DNA of 64,000 nucleotides from Parazoarcus communis (GTDB lineage: Bacteria; Pseudomonadota; Gammaproteobacteria; Burkholderiales; Rhodocyclaceae). Below, piece after piece: positions 35,551 through 44,472 of the stretch. How positions within the stretch are numbered: the first letter of the stretch is position 1; each line of letters starts with the position of its first letter. The notes under the pieces were generated by a model. It had not been told where the DNA came from and searched no databases. It was given only the letters and a program-made list of their open reading frames with translations. The stretch is taken from assembly GCF_003111645.1 (NCBI RefSeq), contig NZ_CP022187.1:2418001-2482000 (forward strand). The letters run 5' to 3'. The position numbers were made by a program, and so were the translations under genes.

Positions 35551-38091
35551 TCAAGCCTCGTCCAGTCCCAGCGCCAGCCAGCCTCCACCGGCGTAACGCA
35601 GCAGCTGTGCGTCATCGAAGCGCCACAGGTGCAGCCAGCCGTTGTCGAGGAGCTGGCGGACCACGTCGTGCTGCGCGATCACATGCTCGATCGCCCGCTG
35701 CGGCGCGTCGATGACCACGGTCAGACGAAGCGGCTCGTGCACCCAGCCCGCACCGTCGTGCAAGGACTGCTTTGACAGGCCGATACGCAGGTCGCCGCCG
35801 TTGCCCTCAAACACCCCGATGTGCCCACCCACCACGTTGTGCAGCAACTTGTTGCCGCTGCCCAAGCGATCTGGATCGCAGGTCGAGGCATGGTATTGCC
35901 AGTTGATCCAGTGCGTCACCAGCATCGGCGCGGTCATCAGCAACTCAAGCACGCTGCCATCCGGGTCGTGCCCGGCATCGTAGTCATGCAGAAAGCTGCG
36001 TCCATCCAGCGCCAATCCGTGGCTGCGATGACGCGGCGCGATGATGAACGCCGCATTGCCCGCCAGTCCCCACTCGGGCCGGGTCTGAGCGCCATCGTTG
36101 GCACGGCGACGCAGCTGTGTCAGGAGGTGCTCGCCCCCGGCACGCGGATCCAGCCCGAGTCGCACGGCACGCTCGCGCCTGACCTGATCGCAAGCCTGGG
36201 CGAAGACGGTCCTCTGCAGTTCGTCCCAGCGCGCAAGCTTCGATGCCGGCAGCAGATCGAGATCAAAGCCTTCGATTTCATCGGTCGTCGTGTTGTGCAG
36301 GGCGGCGACAAACACGGTGTGCTCGGGAATGACGACTCCGCCTGCCTTCAAGCCTGCACGTACGGCCGGCTCATTGAGCAGTTGCGCCAGCACGCGGGCA
36401 TTCACTTCACCTGTCTGACCGCAGCAGGCGCCGCAATCCAGCGCGGCGGCGTGGGCATTGTTTGCACTCTGGCTGCCATGCCCGACCAGCAGCACCAGCG
36501 GCGCGAGATCGCGATCCAGCCCCATGGCATGCAGCACACGCGACGACAGGGCCACCTTGGCGTCTATGTCCAGACCGGTGAGGGCCGGACGACACAGGGG
36601 CCGGTAACGCGCGGACAAACCGGCCAGATCGTCACGCTTGCGCGCGGCCGTGGAAGGCCTCAGCCAGTTCGACAGCTTGCCGAGATAGGCCACACCGGCC
36701 GCTTCCACGAATGAGAACGCCGCACTGGGCCAGCGTCCGCCTGCGCGCCATTGCGCCGACCAGGCAAAGCTGCGCTGCCGGGCCTGGCGCGCCCCGTGGT
36801 TCAGCTCATCCTCATCCGCGCCACGATCGGTCGCAGCCACCGTGATGTGATCCGTCACCTCGATGGCCGGTGCAAGCAAGCCCGGCAACTGCGGTCGCCG
36901 TGCCGACGTGGCAAGTGGAGTATAGGCAAGCGGGAGGCCGAAGAAGCCCGCAAAGCCAATGGTCTGGATGGCGGGACTGAGCGCTTCAAGTGCCCTGCGC
37001 AAGGGCTCGCTGCGCACATCGATACAGAAGGCGGCCTGGATTTCGACGTGCTGCCCGGCACCGGCACGCCCAGTGCTGCGGGCAACTGTGCAGAGCTTGT
37101 GCGCCAGCTGACGCTGATAGCCCGCTTCGAGTGCTGCCTGCCAGACCTCATCCACGACGAGCATGTCTTCCGCCTGATCAAGCAGCGCAGCAGCACGAAT
37201 CCATGCCCCCTGCACGGCTGCGAAGGCCTGCCGGGTGACGACATCGTCCTTGCACTCAAGCAGGATCGCCCCCCAGGCAAGCCGGATCGCGAGCAAGTCG
37301 CGCAGATGCGAATCCGTCTGCCCTGCAAGCCTGGCCTGCCAGCCACGATAGGCACACCACGACGCCCAGCCATTGACCGTGAGCAGGATGGCTTCGAGGT
37401 AGTCGGGCCATACCGGCTCCGGCAGTCCCAGTCGCTGCAGAACCCAGCGCTCGGCATCCTCCCGCGTGGCGGGCAGCGCGCTGAACGAACGTTCGAGATC
37501 GGGCAGCCCCATCAGCACGCCGATGCCATGATCGTGGATCAGGGTCTCCCGCCAGAAGGCATACAGCCCCTGATCGCGCTCGGGCTGCCAGTCCGCCTGA
37601 TGCTCGTCGAAATAGGCGGCACAGGTCTGACTGACCTGATGCGTGATCGCCTGCCGCCACGACAGCCGGGCATGGCGTTCCGGATCGTCGTCCAGCACAT
37701 CGATCAACAGGGGCAAGGCAGGCACGCCGGGCGCAGTGTGCAAGGCATCGACACATTGCCGCTCGGTGAGCGCGGCGGCCTGAGCAGCAGACATTGAGGA
37801 CAGCGCATGGGCAAGGTCCGGCCGGGTGATGCGCCCCTCCTCCCAGGCTTGCTGCAGATAGCTGCGCGACGGGAACACCTGGATGCCGCCCAGCACCGCC
37901 ATGCGCGCCGCGACCTGCCGAACGGGCCTGCCGATCCGCGACCAGTGCGGATTGACGGCAATTGCGCGATCGAGCGGCCAGGCCGGGGCGATGGTCTGGC
38001 AGGCCTGCTCGCACGCAGCTTCGATCCGCGCGTGCAGCGCTCCGTCATCCTCACGCCGGGATGAGGCGCGTTCAAGGGTCACTGGGTCCAT
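35551..38091 (-). CDS. dabA: DabA, inorganic carbon transporter subunit (DUF2309)
   Basis: 846 residues, cytoplasmic. It has the carbonic-anhydrase-like zinc site of DabA: Cys and Asp in FCIDVRSEPLRRALE (about 353) and the His/Cys region LVGHGSQSANNAH (about 537) with DCGACCG (about 552). Family knowledge: DabA with the membrane protein DabB accumulates bicarbonate, DabA hydrating CO2 in one direction, powered by a cation gradient. This feeds carboxylases when CO2 is low. dabA follows dabB by 20 nt. No Calvin-cycle gene is in the window, so the carboxylation it serves is not known. Confidence 0.93.
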   Translation of the reverse strand: MDPVTLERASSRREDDGALHARIEAACEQACQTIAPAWPLDRAIAVNPHWSRIGRPVRQVAARMAVLGGIQVFPSRSYLQQAWEEGRITRPDLAHALSSMSAAQAAALTERQCVDALHTAPGVPALPLLIDVLDDDPERHARLSWRQAITHQVSQTCAAYFDEHQADWQPERDQGLYAFWRETLIHDHGIGVLMGLPDLERSFSALPATREDAERWVLQRLGLPEPVWPDYLEAILLTVNGWASWCAYRGWQARLAGQTDSHLRDLLAIRLAWGAILLECKDDVVTRQAFAAVQGAWIRAAALLDQAEDMLVVDEVWQAALEAGYQRQLAHKLCTVARSTGRAGAGQHVEIQAAFCIDVRSEPLRRALEALSPAIQTIGFAGFFGLPLAYTPLATSARRPQLPGLLAPAIEVTDHITVAATDRGADEDELNHGARQARQRSFAWSAQWRAGGRWPSAAFSFVEAAGVAYLGKLSNWLRPSTAARKRDDLAGLSARYRPLCRPALTGLDIDAKVALSSRVLHAMGLDRDLAPLVLLVGHGSQSANNAHAAALDCGACCGQTGEVNARVLAQLLNEPAVRAGLKAGGVVIPEHTVFVAALHNTTTDEIEGFDLDLLPASKLARWDELQRTVFAQACDQVRRERAVRLGLDPRAGGEHLLTQLRRRANDGAQTRPEWGLAGNAAFIIAPRHRSHGLALDGRSFLHDYDAGHDPDGSVLELLMTAPMLVTHWINWQYHASTCDPDRLGSGNKLLHNVVGGHIGVFEGNGGDLRIGLSKQSLHDGAGWVHEPLRLTVVIDAPQRAIEHVIAQHDVVRQLLDNGWLHLWRFDDAQLLRYAGGGWLALGLDEA

Positions 38092-38111
38092 GAAATTCTC
38101 CTGAAATCTGG

Positions 38112-39707
38112 TTACCTGGGGGCTGCGACGGCCACTGCGCCAGCCATCGCGCGGCCTTCAGGCGCGGCGGTGCCGGCGGTCCAGCGCGTTGGCCACAGGC
38201 GCAAGGCCAGGCGGGTGTAGAGCTCATCCACATAGAAGCCGGCGTAGCTCCAGCGCCGCCACACGGCCAGCCCTTGCGGATGAAGCTGCAGGGTGACGAG
38301 GCAGAGATACATCAGCGCCATGCCTGCCAGGGCGACAAGTCCGGCAGCATGGAGAGGCGCGTCCGTCAGGCCGAACGGCAGGGCATGTGCCACAAGCGCT
38401 GCCATCGTGAGCCCCGACACCATGCTCAAGCCTGCGACAAGCGACCACCACGCCCGACCGGCCTCGCCGTCATGCCGGGCGGGCGACCACAGCAGCGGCG
38501 ACCAGGCCAGCGCCAGCACGCCGCTCCACCACCATGGCCAGCCCGCAGCGGGGAGCAGCGCCTGAATCAGGCCGACAAGCGCAGCCGCCAGCACCGGTGC
38601 CGCCACCAGACTCCGCACCGAAGGCGCAGCACTGCCGCGCATCATCTGCAACTTGTTGGTGTGCACCACCGTGGATGCCGACAGAAAGGCATGCGCCTTG
38701 TACAGCGAGTGACCGACAAGATGCAGCGCGGCAAGCGTGTAGAGGCCGAGACCACATTCGAGCAGCATGAAGCCCATCTGCGCCACGGTGGACCACGCCA
38801 GCCGGACCTTGATGCTGATGCGGGTCAGCATCACCAGGCCTGCAAGGAGTGCAGTGCCAAGCCCGAAGGCGACCAGTAGCCAGCGTGCTGCGGGTACAGC
38901 CTCGAGCAAGGGTGCGAAGCGGATGAGCACGAAGCCGCCGAGGTTGACCACGCCGGCATGCAGCAGCGCGGAAACCGGCGTCGGCGCTTCCATGACCTGG
39001 ATCAGCCAGCCATGAACAGGCAGCAGCGCAGTCCGCAGGATCACCGCCAGCACCAGACACACTGCGCTCAACTGCAGCGGGACCGACACGCCGTCCTGCG
39101 CCAGGTGTTGCCGGAGGTCGGACAGCGATCCGCTGCCCGCTGCCCACCATGCAAGCGCCGCAGCACAGATCAGCAGCGCGTCGGCCAGGCGGTCGGCAAT
39201 CCGCTTCTTGTGCACAGCCAGCAAGGCAAACGGGCGATCCGGGTAGAAGCAGAGCAGGTGCTGCAACGCCACGCCCACCAGCGCCCAGGCTGCGATCAAC
39301 AGCAGCCAGTGGTCCGCAAGCAGCAGCAGATGGACGGCGGCCAGCACCCCTGAAAGCGCGGTCACATAGCGCGCCTGCCCTGCCTCGCCCTGGAGGTAGC
39401 GCGACGAGAATACTGCGATGACCGTACCCAGAAACTGCACCAGAACCGCCAGAACGGCACCCAGCGAACCGACCGCCAGCCACGGCAGCCATTGCATTGA
39501 ACTCGCGCCCGGGGAAGGTGGCACCAGTATGTGGTGCAGGCCCAGGCTCGCCAGCGCGCACAGCAGCGCAGCACCAGAGAGGAGGCTGAAACGCGTCCAC
39601 AGCGAGGCCTCGCGTGCGCTGCCGGCGTGGGGCAGCATCGCGGCGATCAACATCAGGGCCGCAGGCGCCAAAGCGCTGGCCGGGAGCAGGAAGCTCGATA
39701 AATCCAT
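38112..39707 (-). CDS. dabB: DabB, membrane subunit of the inorganic carbon transporter (NuoL-like)
   Basis: 531 residues, about 13 membrane helices, of the proton-translocating NADH-quinone oxidoreductase antiporter family. The conserved TALLPVHGWLIQVMEAPTPV, SALLHAGVVNLGGFVLIR and HLVGHSLYKAHAFLSAS blocks carry the His and Lys of the ion path. The pairing with dabA, not other nuo genes, fixes the role: it should supply ion flux that drives DabA. ATG 39707 follows GAGG; 15 codons of upstream frame are not used. Confidence 0.9.
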   Translation of the reverse strand: MDLSSFLLPASALAPAALMLIAAMLPHAGSAREASLWTRFSLLSGAALLCALASLGLHHILVPPSPGASSMQWLPWLAVGSLGAVLAVLVQFLGTVIAVFSSRYLQGEAGQARYVTALSGVLAAVHLLLLADHWLLLIAAWALVGVALQHLLCFYPDRPFALLAVHKKRIADRLADALLICAAALAWWAAGSGSLSDLRQHLAQDGVSVPLQLSAVCLVLAVILRTALLPVHGWLIQVMEAPTPVSALLHAGVVNLGGFVLIRFAPLLEAVPAARWLLVAFGLGTALLAGLVMLTRISIKVRLAWSTVAQMGFMLLECGLGLYTLAALHLVGHSLYKAHAFLSASTVVHTNKLQMMRGSAAPSVRSLVAAPVLAAALVGLIQALLPAAGWPWWWSGVLALAWSPLLWSPARHDGEAGRAWWSLVAGLSMVSGLTMAALVAHALPFGLTDAPLHAAGLVALAGMALMYLCLVTLQLHPQGLAVWRRWSYAGFYVDELYTRLALRLWPTRWTAGTAAPEGRAMAGAVAVAAPR

Positions 39708-39751
39708 GGTGGGCAACCTCAATATGAACCGGCGCCATGGTGCTATCATCA

Positions 39752-39789
39752 ATCAATTCCGTAAAACACATTAATCAGAACCAATTGAT
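39752..39789. promoter_or_regulatory. Candidate operator between dabB and its LysR gene
   Basis: ATCAATT (39752-39758) and AATTGAT (39783-39789) are inverted repeats 24 nt apart in an AT-rich stretch of the 94-nt divergent region. A LysR protein commonly binds such a site to control both genes. Confidence 0.5.
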
Positions 39790-39801
39790 ATAAAAAAATG
39801 A

Positions 39802-40716
39802 ATGGTTAGTCTCGAGCAGCTGAACTTTCACCACCTGTTCTACTTCTGGCGCGTCGCCCGCATGGGCCACCTGACACGTGCCGCGCAGGAGTTGCACACC
39901 TCGCAGTCGGCACTTTCGGCGCAGATCAAGCAGCTGGAAGACCGTCTGGGTGAGGCCCTGTTCGAACGCGAGGGGCGACGCCTGGTGCTGACAGATACGG
40001 GGCAACTGGTGCTCTACTATGCAGAGTCCATATTCGGGCTGAGCCAGGAAATGCTCGGGCGTCTGCAAGGTCGCAGCGAGGGCGTGATCCGGCTGCGCGT
40101 GGGCAGCGTCGCCACCATGTCGCGCAACTATCAGGAGAACTGGATTCGGCCGCTGCTGGCTGATCCCTCGGTGGTGCTGACCCTCGAGTCGGGTTTGCTG
40201 GAGGGCCTGCTCGAGCGCCTGGTGCAGCATCAGCTCGACGTGGTGCTGGCCAACGAAACCGTGCCCACCGATGCGGACCGCCCCTTGCACTGCCGTTTCC
40301 TGGGCAGTCAGGCGATCTCGCTGGTCGGGCCCGCAAGCATCTGGAAGGGCCGCAGCCTGCGCGTTCCGGATGACCTCGATGGTGTGGACCTTGCGTTGCC
40401 CGGACCACGACACGCCCTGCGCGCGCAGTTCGACGCCATGTGCATGTCTGCCGGGGTGCAGCCACGGCTCCGGGCCGAAGTCGACGACATGGCCATGCTC
40501 CGCCTGATCGCACGGGACAGCAACTGGCTGACCGTGCTGCCCGAGGTGGTGGTGCAGGACGAAATACACGGCGGCAGCCTGGTGAGCGTGGGCCAGTCCA
40601 CGCAGCTGCAGGAGCGCTTTTATGCCATCACGACACCGCACCGCCATCGTATCGAGCGCCTCGAACGCCTGCTGCAAGGCTCCACCGAAGTGCCGGACCC
40701 TTCTGGCGCTGCATGA
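39802..40716 (+). CDS. LysR-family regulator, probably of dabBA
   Basis: 304 residues. The winged helix is at 1-65 (LNFHHLFYFWRVARMGHLTR, SQSALSAQIKQLEDRLGEAL) followed by the effector-binding domain. The HHLFYFW start resembles the NhaR branch, which responds to Na+. It is transcribed away from dabB across 94 nt, and LysR genes often flank dab operons, so it likely adjusts carbon uptake to CO2 or ions. ATG 39802 gives a family-like start; the ribosome-binding site is poor. Confidence 0.9.
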   Translation: MVSLEQLNFHHLFYFWRVARMGHLTRAAQELHTSQSALSAQIKQLEDRLGEALFEREGRRLVLTDTGQLVLYYAESIFGLSQEMLGRLQGRSEGVIRLRVGSVATMSRNYQENWIRPLLADPSVVLTLESGLLEGLLERLVQHQLDVVLANETVPTDADRPLHCRFLGSQAISLVGPASIWKGRSLRVPDDLDGVDLALPGPRHALRAQFDAMCMSAGVQPRLRAEVDDMAMLRLIARDSNWLTVLPEVVVQDEIHGGSLVSVGQSTQLQERFYAITTPHRHRIERLERLLQGSTEVPDPSGAA

Positions 40717-40762
40717 AACGTGCGCAGCGGGCCTGCCGGCTGCGCGACAGCCGGACCGACCA

Positions 40763-41683
40763 TCACCCGACCTTCGGCGCCGCGCCCGACGCGCGCGAAA
40801 CAGCCGTATCCAGCGCCCACAGGTGTGCTGCCACCAGCGCGCGCCAGGGCGAGAATCCGGCCAGAAAGCGTTCCGTTTCGGCGGGCGAGACAGGGGCCGG
40901 GCTTCCCAGCAGGTGCTGCAGACCACGACGCACGGCAACATCGCCATGCAGCGAACCATCAAGCCAGCCGAAACCGCGCAACAGCGCGTAGTTGATGGTC
41001 CACGGCCCGATGCCGCGGATGCGCAGCAGGCAGGCCTGAATGTCGTCGATTGGCGGCTTCGCCATCCACGCATCCAGTGACAGATCGCCGCTGACAAGCT
41101 GCCCGCTCAGCGTAAGCAGGGTCTGCGCCTTGGTCCGCGAAAAACCCGCCGCGCGCAATTCGGGCTCACCCAACGCCTGCACACCTGCCGCATCGGGATA
41201 ACAAAACAGACCACTCGTGTGTCGAAGCCCGACCGCCTCAATCAGCCGCCTGCGAATCGTCAGCGCGGCAGCAACGCTGATCTGCTGCCCGGTGACGGCC
41301 CAGCTCAGGGCCTCGAAAGGTGTCGCCGCCAGCGGTACGCGCAAGCCCGGATGGGCTGCGATAAGCCTGCCAACCTGCGGATGTGCGCACCACCTTTGCT
41401 CGAAGTCCTCGACCGCCTGCGTCAGCCCGAGCATGCGCCTCACCATGCCCGTCAGCAGCAAACCGTCTGACGGTGAGAGCGGTCCATCGACATCCAGCCG
41501 CGCCGCGGCCCTTCCGCCCGTGAAGACAATCTCCAGGCAAGCCGCCCGCCCCGACCATGCCAGCCCCTTGCGCAAACAGTTCCCCTGCACCTGCTCCGCC
41601 ACCTGCAGCGAATCGCGCAAGTGAAACGCAAGCACATCACCAGCACGAAACCCCACCGGCAGATCAAGCTCACAGTTCAGCAC
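40763..41683 (-). CDS. alkA: AlkA-type DNA-3-methyladenine glycosylase II
   Basis: 306 residues from a GTG with GGAGGGCGG upstream. The N-terminal AlkA domain is followed by the helix-hairpin-helix-GPD core: ALSWAVTGQQISVAAALTIR, LLRIRGIGPWTINYALLRG and the catalytic Asp248 in SLHGDVAVRRGLQ. It removes N3- and N7-alkylated purines. It follows the ada gene on the same strand after 93 nt, so the two repair genes probably form an adaptive-response unit. Confidence 0.92.
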   Translation of the reverse strand: MLNCELDLPVGFRAGDVLAFHLRDSLQVAEQVQGNCLRKGLAWSGRAACLEIVFTGGRAAARLDVDGPLSPSDGLLLTGMVRRMLGLTQAVEDFEQRWCAHPQVGRLIAAHPGLRVPLAATPFEALSWAVTGQQISVAAALTIRRRLIEAVGLRHTSGLFCYPDAAGVQALGEPELRAAGFSRTKAQTLLTLSGQLVSGDLSLDAWMAKPPIDDIQACLLRIRGIGPWTINYALLRGFGWLDGSLHGDVAVRRGLQHLLGSPAPVSPAETERFLAGFSPWRALVAAHLWALDTAVSRASGAAPKVG

Positions 41684-41776
41684 ACCGCCCTCCAGACCGC
41701 ACCCTTCAAGCTCTCCGCGCCCTCCGCGCCGCCGCGCGAACCCGCCTTTCCTCCGTTCGTCATGCCCCCATCCGCC

Positions 41777-42856
41777 TCACTCGCCCGCCGCCTCGCGCGC
41801 AAGCAGTGTCCGCTTTCGCTCCACCCCCCAGCGGTAGCCCGACAGGCTGCCATCGGTACGCACGATGCGGTGGCACGGAATCGCCACCGCGAGCACGTTG
41901 GCGGCACACGCCCCCGCCACCGCGCGCGCACCACGGGGCGAACCGACACGCTCGGCGAGTTCGGCATAGCTCAGCGTCGTGCCTGCGGGAATCTCCCGCA
42001 GTGTCTGCCACACCCGCTGCTGAAATGCCGTGCCGCGAACATCCAGCGGCAGGTCAAGACCAAGACGCGGCGCCTCCACGAAAGCGATCACCCTGGCGAC
42101 CAGGCGATCGAAGCCCGGGTCGTCGCCGATCAGTTCAGCCTGCGGAAACAGGTCCTGCAGGTCGCGCGCCAGCACTGCCGCGTCATCGCCCATCAGGATG
42201 GCGCACACGCCGCGTCGGCTGGCGGCAACGAGAATGGCGCCAAGCGCACACTCGCCGATTGCGAAACGGATCTCGGTATCGACTCCGCCTGCACGAAACG
42301 CCGTGGGAGTCATGCCGATCAATGCACCGGCATTCTCGTAGAAGCGGCTGCTGGCATTGAAACCGGCGTCGAACAAGGCTTCGGTCACGCTCGAACATGC
42401 GCGCAACCTTGCCTGCACCCGCTGCGCGCGACGGCCTGCCGCATAGCCGGCCGGCGTCAGCCCTGTCACCGATCTGAACACCCGCAGCAAATGGGACGCG
42501 CTCAGACCTGCGTGATCTGCGAGCTCAGCCAGCTTTGGCGGGCTGTCGGCGGCGTCGATCATGCGACACAGGTCGGCAACCATTTCTGCATGCAGGCGGG
42601 ACTGTGGCGCCTGATCCGGACGGCAACGCTTGCATGGCCTGAACCCGGCAGCGATGGCGGTGGCCGCATTCTCATGAAAATCGACGTTCTCCGGCCGCGC
42701 CGTGCGTGCGCCACACGACGGTCTGCAGAAGATGCCGGTCGTGCTCACCGAATACACGAAGCGGCCATCGGCACCGGGATCGCGCGCCAGCACTGCAGCC
42801 CAGCGCGGATCGGCAAGCGTGCGACCGGCGCGCAGTTCGCGGGCCTGGGACATCAT
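41777..42856 (-). CDS. ada: Ada, bifunctional regulator and O6-methylguanine-DNA methyltransferase
   Basis: 359 residues. The N-terminal zinc module has Cys44, Cys48, Cys75 and Cys78, the methyl acceptor for phosphotriesters being one of them. An AraC-type helix-turn-helix (about 95-185) follows, then the methyltransferase domain with the PCHR acceptor Cys328. Methylation of the N-domain turns Ada into an activator of itself and alkA. AGGAGCGCACAAC precedes ATG 42856. All functional parts are intact. Confidence 0.95.
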   Translation of the reverse strand: MMSQARELRAGRTLADPRWAAVLARDPGADGRFVYSVSTTGIFCRPSCGARTARPENVDFHENAATAIAAGFRPCKRCRPDQAPQSRLHAEMVADLCRMIDAADSPPKLAELADHAGLSASHLLRVFRSVTGLTPAGYAAGRRAQRVQARLRACSSVTEALFDAGFNASSRFYENAGALIGMTPTAFRAGGVDTEIRFAIGECALGAILVAASRRGVCAILMGDDAAVLARDLQDLFPQAELIGDDPGFDRLVARVIAFVEAPRLGLDLPLDVRGTAFQQRVWQTLREIPAGTTLSYAELAERVGSPRGARAVAGACAANVLAVAIPCHRIVRTDGSLSGYRWGVERKRTLLAREAAGE

Positions 42857-42965
42857 GTTGTGCGCTCCTGAATGAATCCTTTCGACAGACTCATCCTAGC
42901 AAGGCCAACCCGAGCCGGCACTCCGCTACGTGCTTTCGAATTCGCCCCCTGCCCGCATCCCTCGA

Positions 42966-43334
42966 TCAGAAACCGATGCTGAGCAAGGCCCACAGCGTGA
43001 TCAGCGTCCCCAGCAGCGCGCCGCCGTAACAGATCAGCCTCGCACCCGTGCCGCCGTGAATGCCGACATCGTGCAGGCTGTGAAATATCCGGTGCCCGGC
43101 GTGCCACAGAAAGAGCGGAACGATGGCGAGCACGAAGGCCTTGCCGATCCAGCTCTGCGCAAAGGCCATCATGTTGGCGTAGCTCATCGCATCCGGCGCC
43201 AGCAGGATGCCAAGCGGCACCGCGATGCCGGTGATGAACACCAGCGCCGGCCCCAGGATGGCGGCCAGCATGCCACCGGCGCCGAACAGCCCCCAGAAGA
43301 TCGGGGCATTGGAGCGCTTCAACGGCCGGCTCAT
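42966..43334 (-). CDS. frdD: FrdD, fumarate reductase membrane subunit D
   Basis: 122 residues with three membrane helices (about 12-36, 58-82, 95-118). RSNAPIFWGLFGAGGM and LWHAGHRIFHSLHDVGIH are FrdD blocks, including the His near the quinone site. It anchors the complex with FrdC. Its start overlaps the frdC stop in ATGA. Confidence 0.93.
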   Translation of the reverse strand: MSRPLKRSNAPIFWGLFGAGGMLAAILGPALVFITGIAVPLGILLAPDAMSYANMMAFAQSWIGKAFVLAIVPLFLWHAGHRIFHSLHDVGIHGGTGARLICYGGALLGTLITLWALLSIGF

Positions 43335-43729
43335 CGTGTCAGCCCCCATGCCAGTCCGAGCAGGACCAGGCTCGCCACTGCCGTAACAGCGAGGCCGCCA
43401 CCGGTGATCATCGCCGGCGCCAGGCGCTTGCCGCCGATCACGACCGGCGGCATGGTCTTGGGCATGATCTTGAACCAGGTCCAGCTGTGGTAGGACATCA
43501 TCGCCAGCACGGCGAGATGGAAGATCACCGCCAGCGGGTGCTTCATCGCTGCGAGCCAGCCATTCCACGCCGCCTCGCCCTGCGCCAGACACACCAGCCC
43601 GATCAGCAGCACCACGCCATAGGCCGCGACGAACAGGGCCGTGCCCTCGTGAATCATGTACTCGACGAAGAACGGGTTCTTGCGCCACCAGCCGGCCATC
43701 GGCCGTGTATAGGGCCGTCGCTTGCTCAT
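43331..43729 (-). CDS. frdC: FrdC, fumarate reductase membrane subunit C
   Basis: 132 residues, three helices, beginning SKRRPYTRPMAGWWRKNPFF, close to E. coli FrdC; the Glu in FFVEYMIHEGTALF lies by the quinone site. The complex has no heme, as in E. coli quinol:fumarate reductase. It overlaps both neighbours by 4 nt. Confidence 0.94.
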   Translation of the reverse strand: MSKRRPYTRPMAGWWRKNPFFVEYMIHEGTALFVAAYGVVLLIGLVCLAQGEAAWNGWLAAMKHPLAVIFHLAVLAMMSYHSWTWFKIMPKTMPPVVIGGKRLAPAMITGGGLAVTAVASLVLLGLAWGLTR

Positions 43730-44472
43730 TTCTTTCCCCCCTTCGGCATCAGGAAACTCAGGAAGTAGTCGCGCGCCGCCGTCGTCTTGTTCTGATTCAC
43801 CGCATTCGCGGGGTCGACATGCTTGGGACAGACCTCCGAGCAGTAACCGACGGCGGTGCAGTTGAACACGCCCTCTTCCGCTGCAACCAGCTCCATCCGC
43901 TGCGCCGCGCCGCCATCGCGCGAATCGGCGTTGTAGCGGTGCAGCAGCGCAAGCGCGCCAGGACCGACGAAATCCGGATTCAGTCCGTACTGCGGACAGG
44001 CCGCGTAGCACAGCAGGCAGTTGATGCATGAACTGAACTGCTCGTACTTCTCCAGCTCCGCCGGTGTCTGCAGATACTCCCCTTGAGCGAGCGTGCGGGG
44101 CGCTTTCGGGATGATGTAGGGCTGGATGCGCTCCAGCTTGTCGATGAAATCCTCCATCACCACGACCAGATCGCGCTCGATGGGGAAGTGGTTGAGCGCC
44201 TCCACCCGCACCGGCCCCGGATACAGGTCGCGCAGAAAGGTCTTGCACGACAGGGCCGGCTTGCCGTTGATCATCATGCCGCAGCTGCCGCAGATCGCCA
44301 TCCGGCACGACCAGCGGAAACTCAGGGTTTCGTCCAGTTCGTCCTTGATGTGCAGGAGTGCCTGCAGCACCGACATGTCGTCGGTAAAGGGCAGCTCGTA
44401 GGTCTGGAGAACCGGCTCCGCATCCTGCTCCGGACGGTAGCGCAGCACTTCCATGGTGATCGTCCTAGCCAT
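43726..44472 (-). CDS. frdB: FrdB, fumarate reductase iron-sulfur subunit
   Basis: 248 residues. [2Fe-2S]: CRMAICGSCGMMINGKPALS followed by Cys; [4Fe-4S]: CINCLLCYAACP; [3Fe-4S]: CTAVGYCSEVCPKHV with the first cluster Cys next to Thr-Ala. It carries electrons from menaquinol (or another low-potential quinol) to FrdA. ATG 44472 overlaps the end of frdA by 8 nt; 13 upstream codons are open but belong to frdA in another frame. Confidence 0.96.
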   Translation of the reverse strand: MARTITMEVLRYRPEQDAEPVLQTYELPFTDDMSVLQALLHIKDELDETLSFRWSCRMAICGSCGMMINGKPALSCKTFLRDLYPGPVRVEALNHFPIERDLVVVMEDFIDKLERIQPYIIPKAPRTLAQGEYLQTPAELEKYEQFSSCINCLLCYAACPQYGLNPDFVGPGALALLHRYNADSRDGGAAQRMELVAAEEGVFNCTAVGYCSEVCPKHVDPANAVNQNKTTAARDYFLSFLMPKGGKK

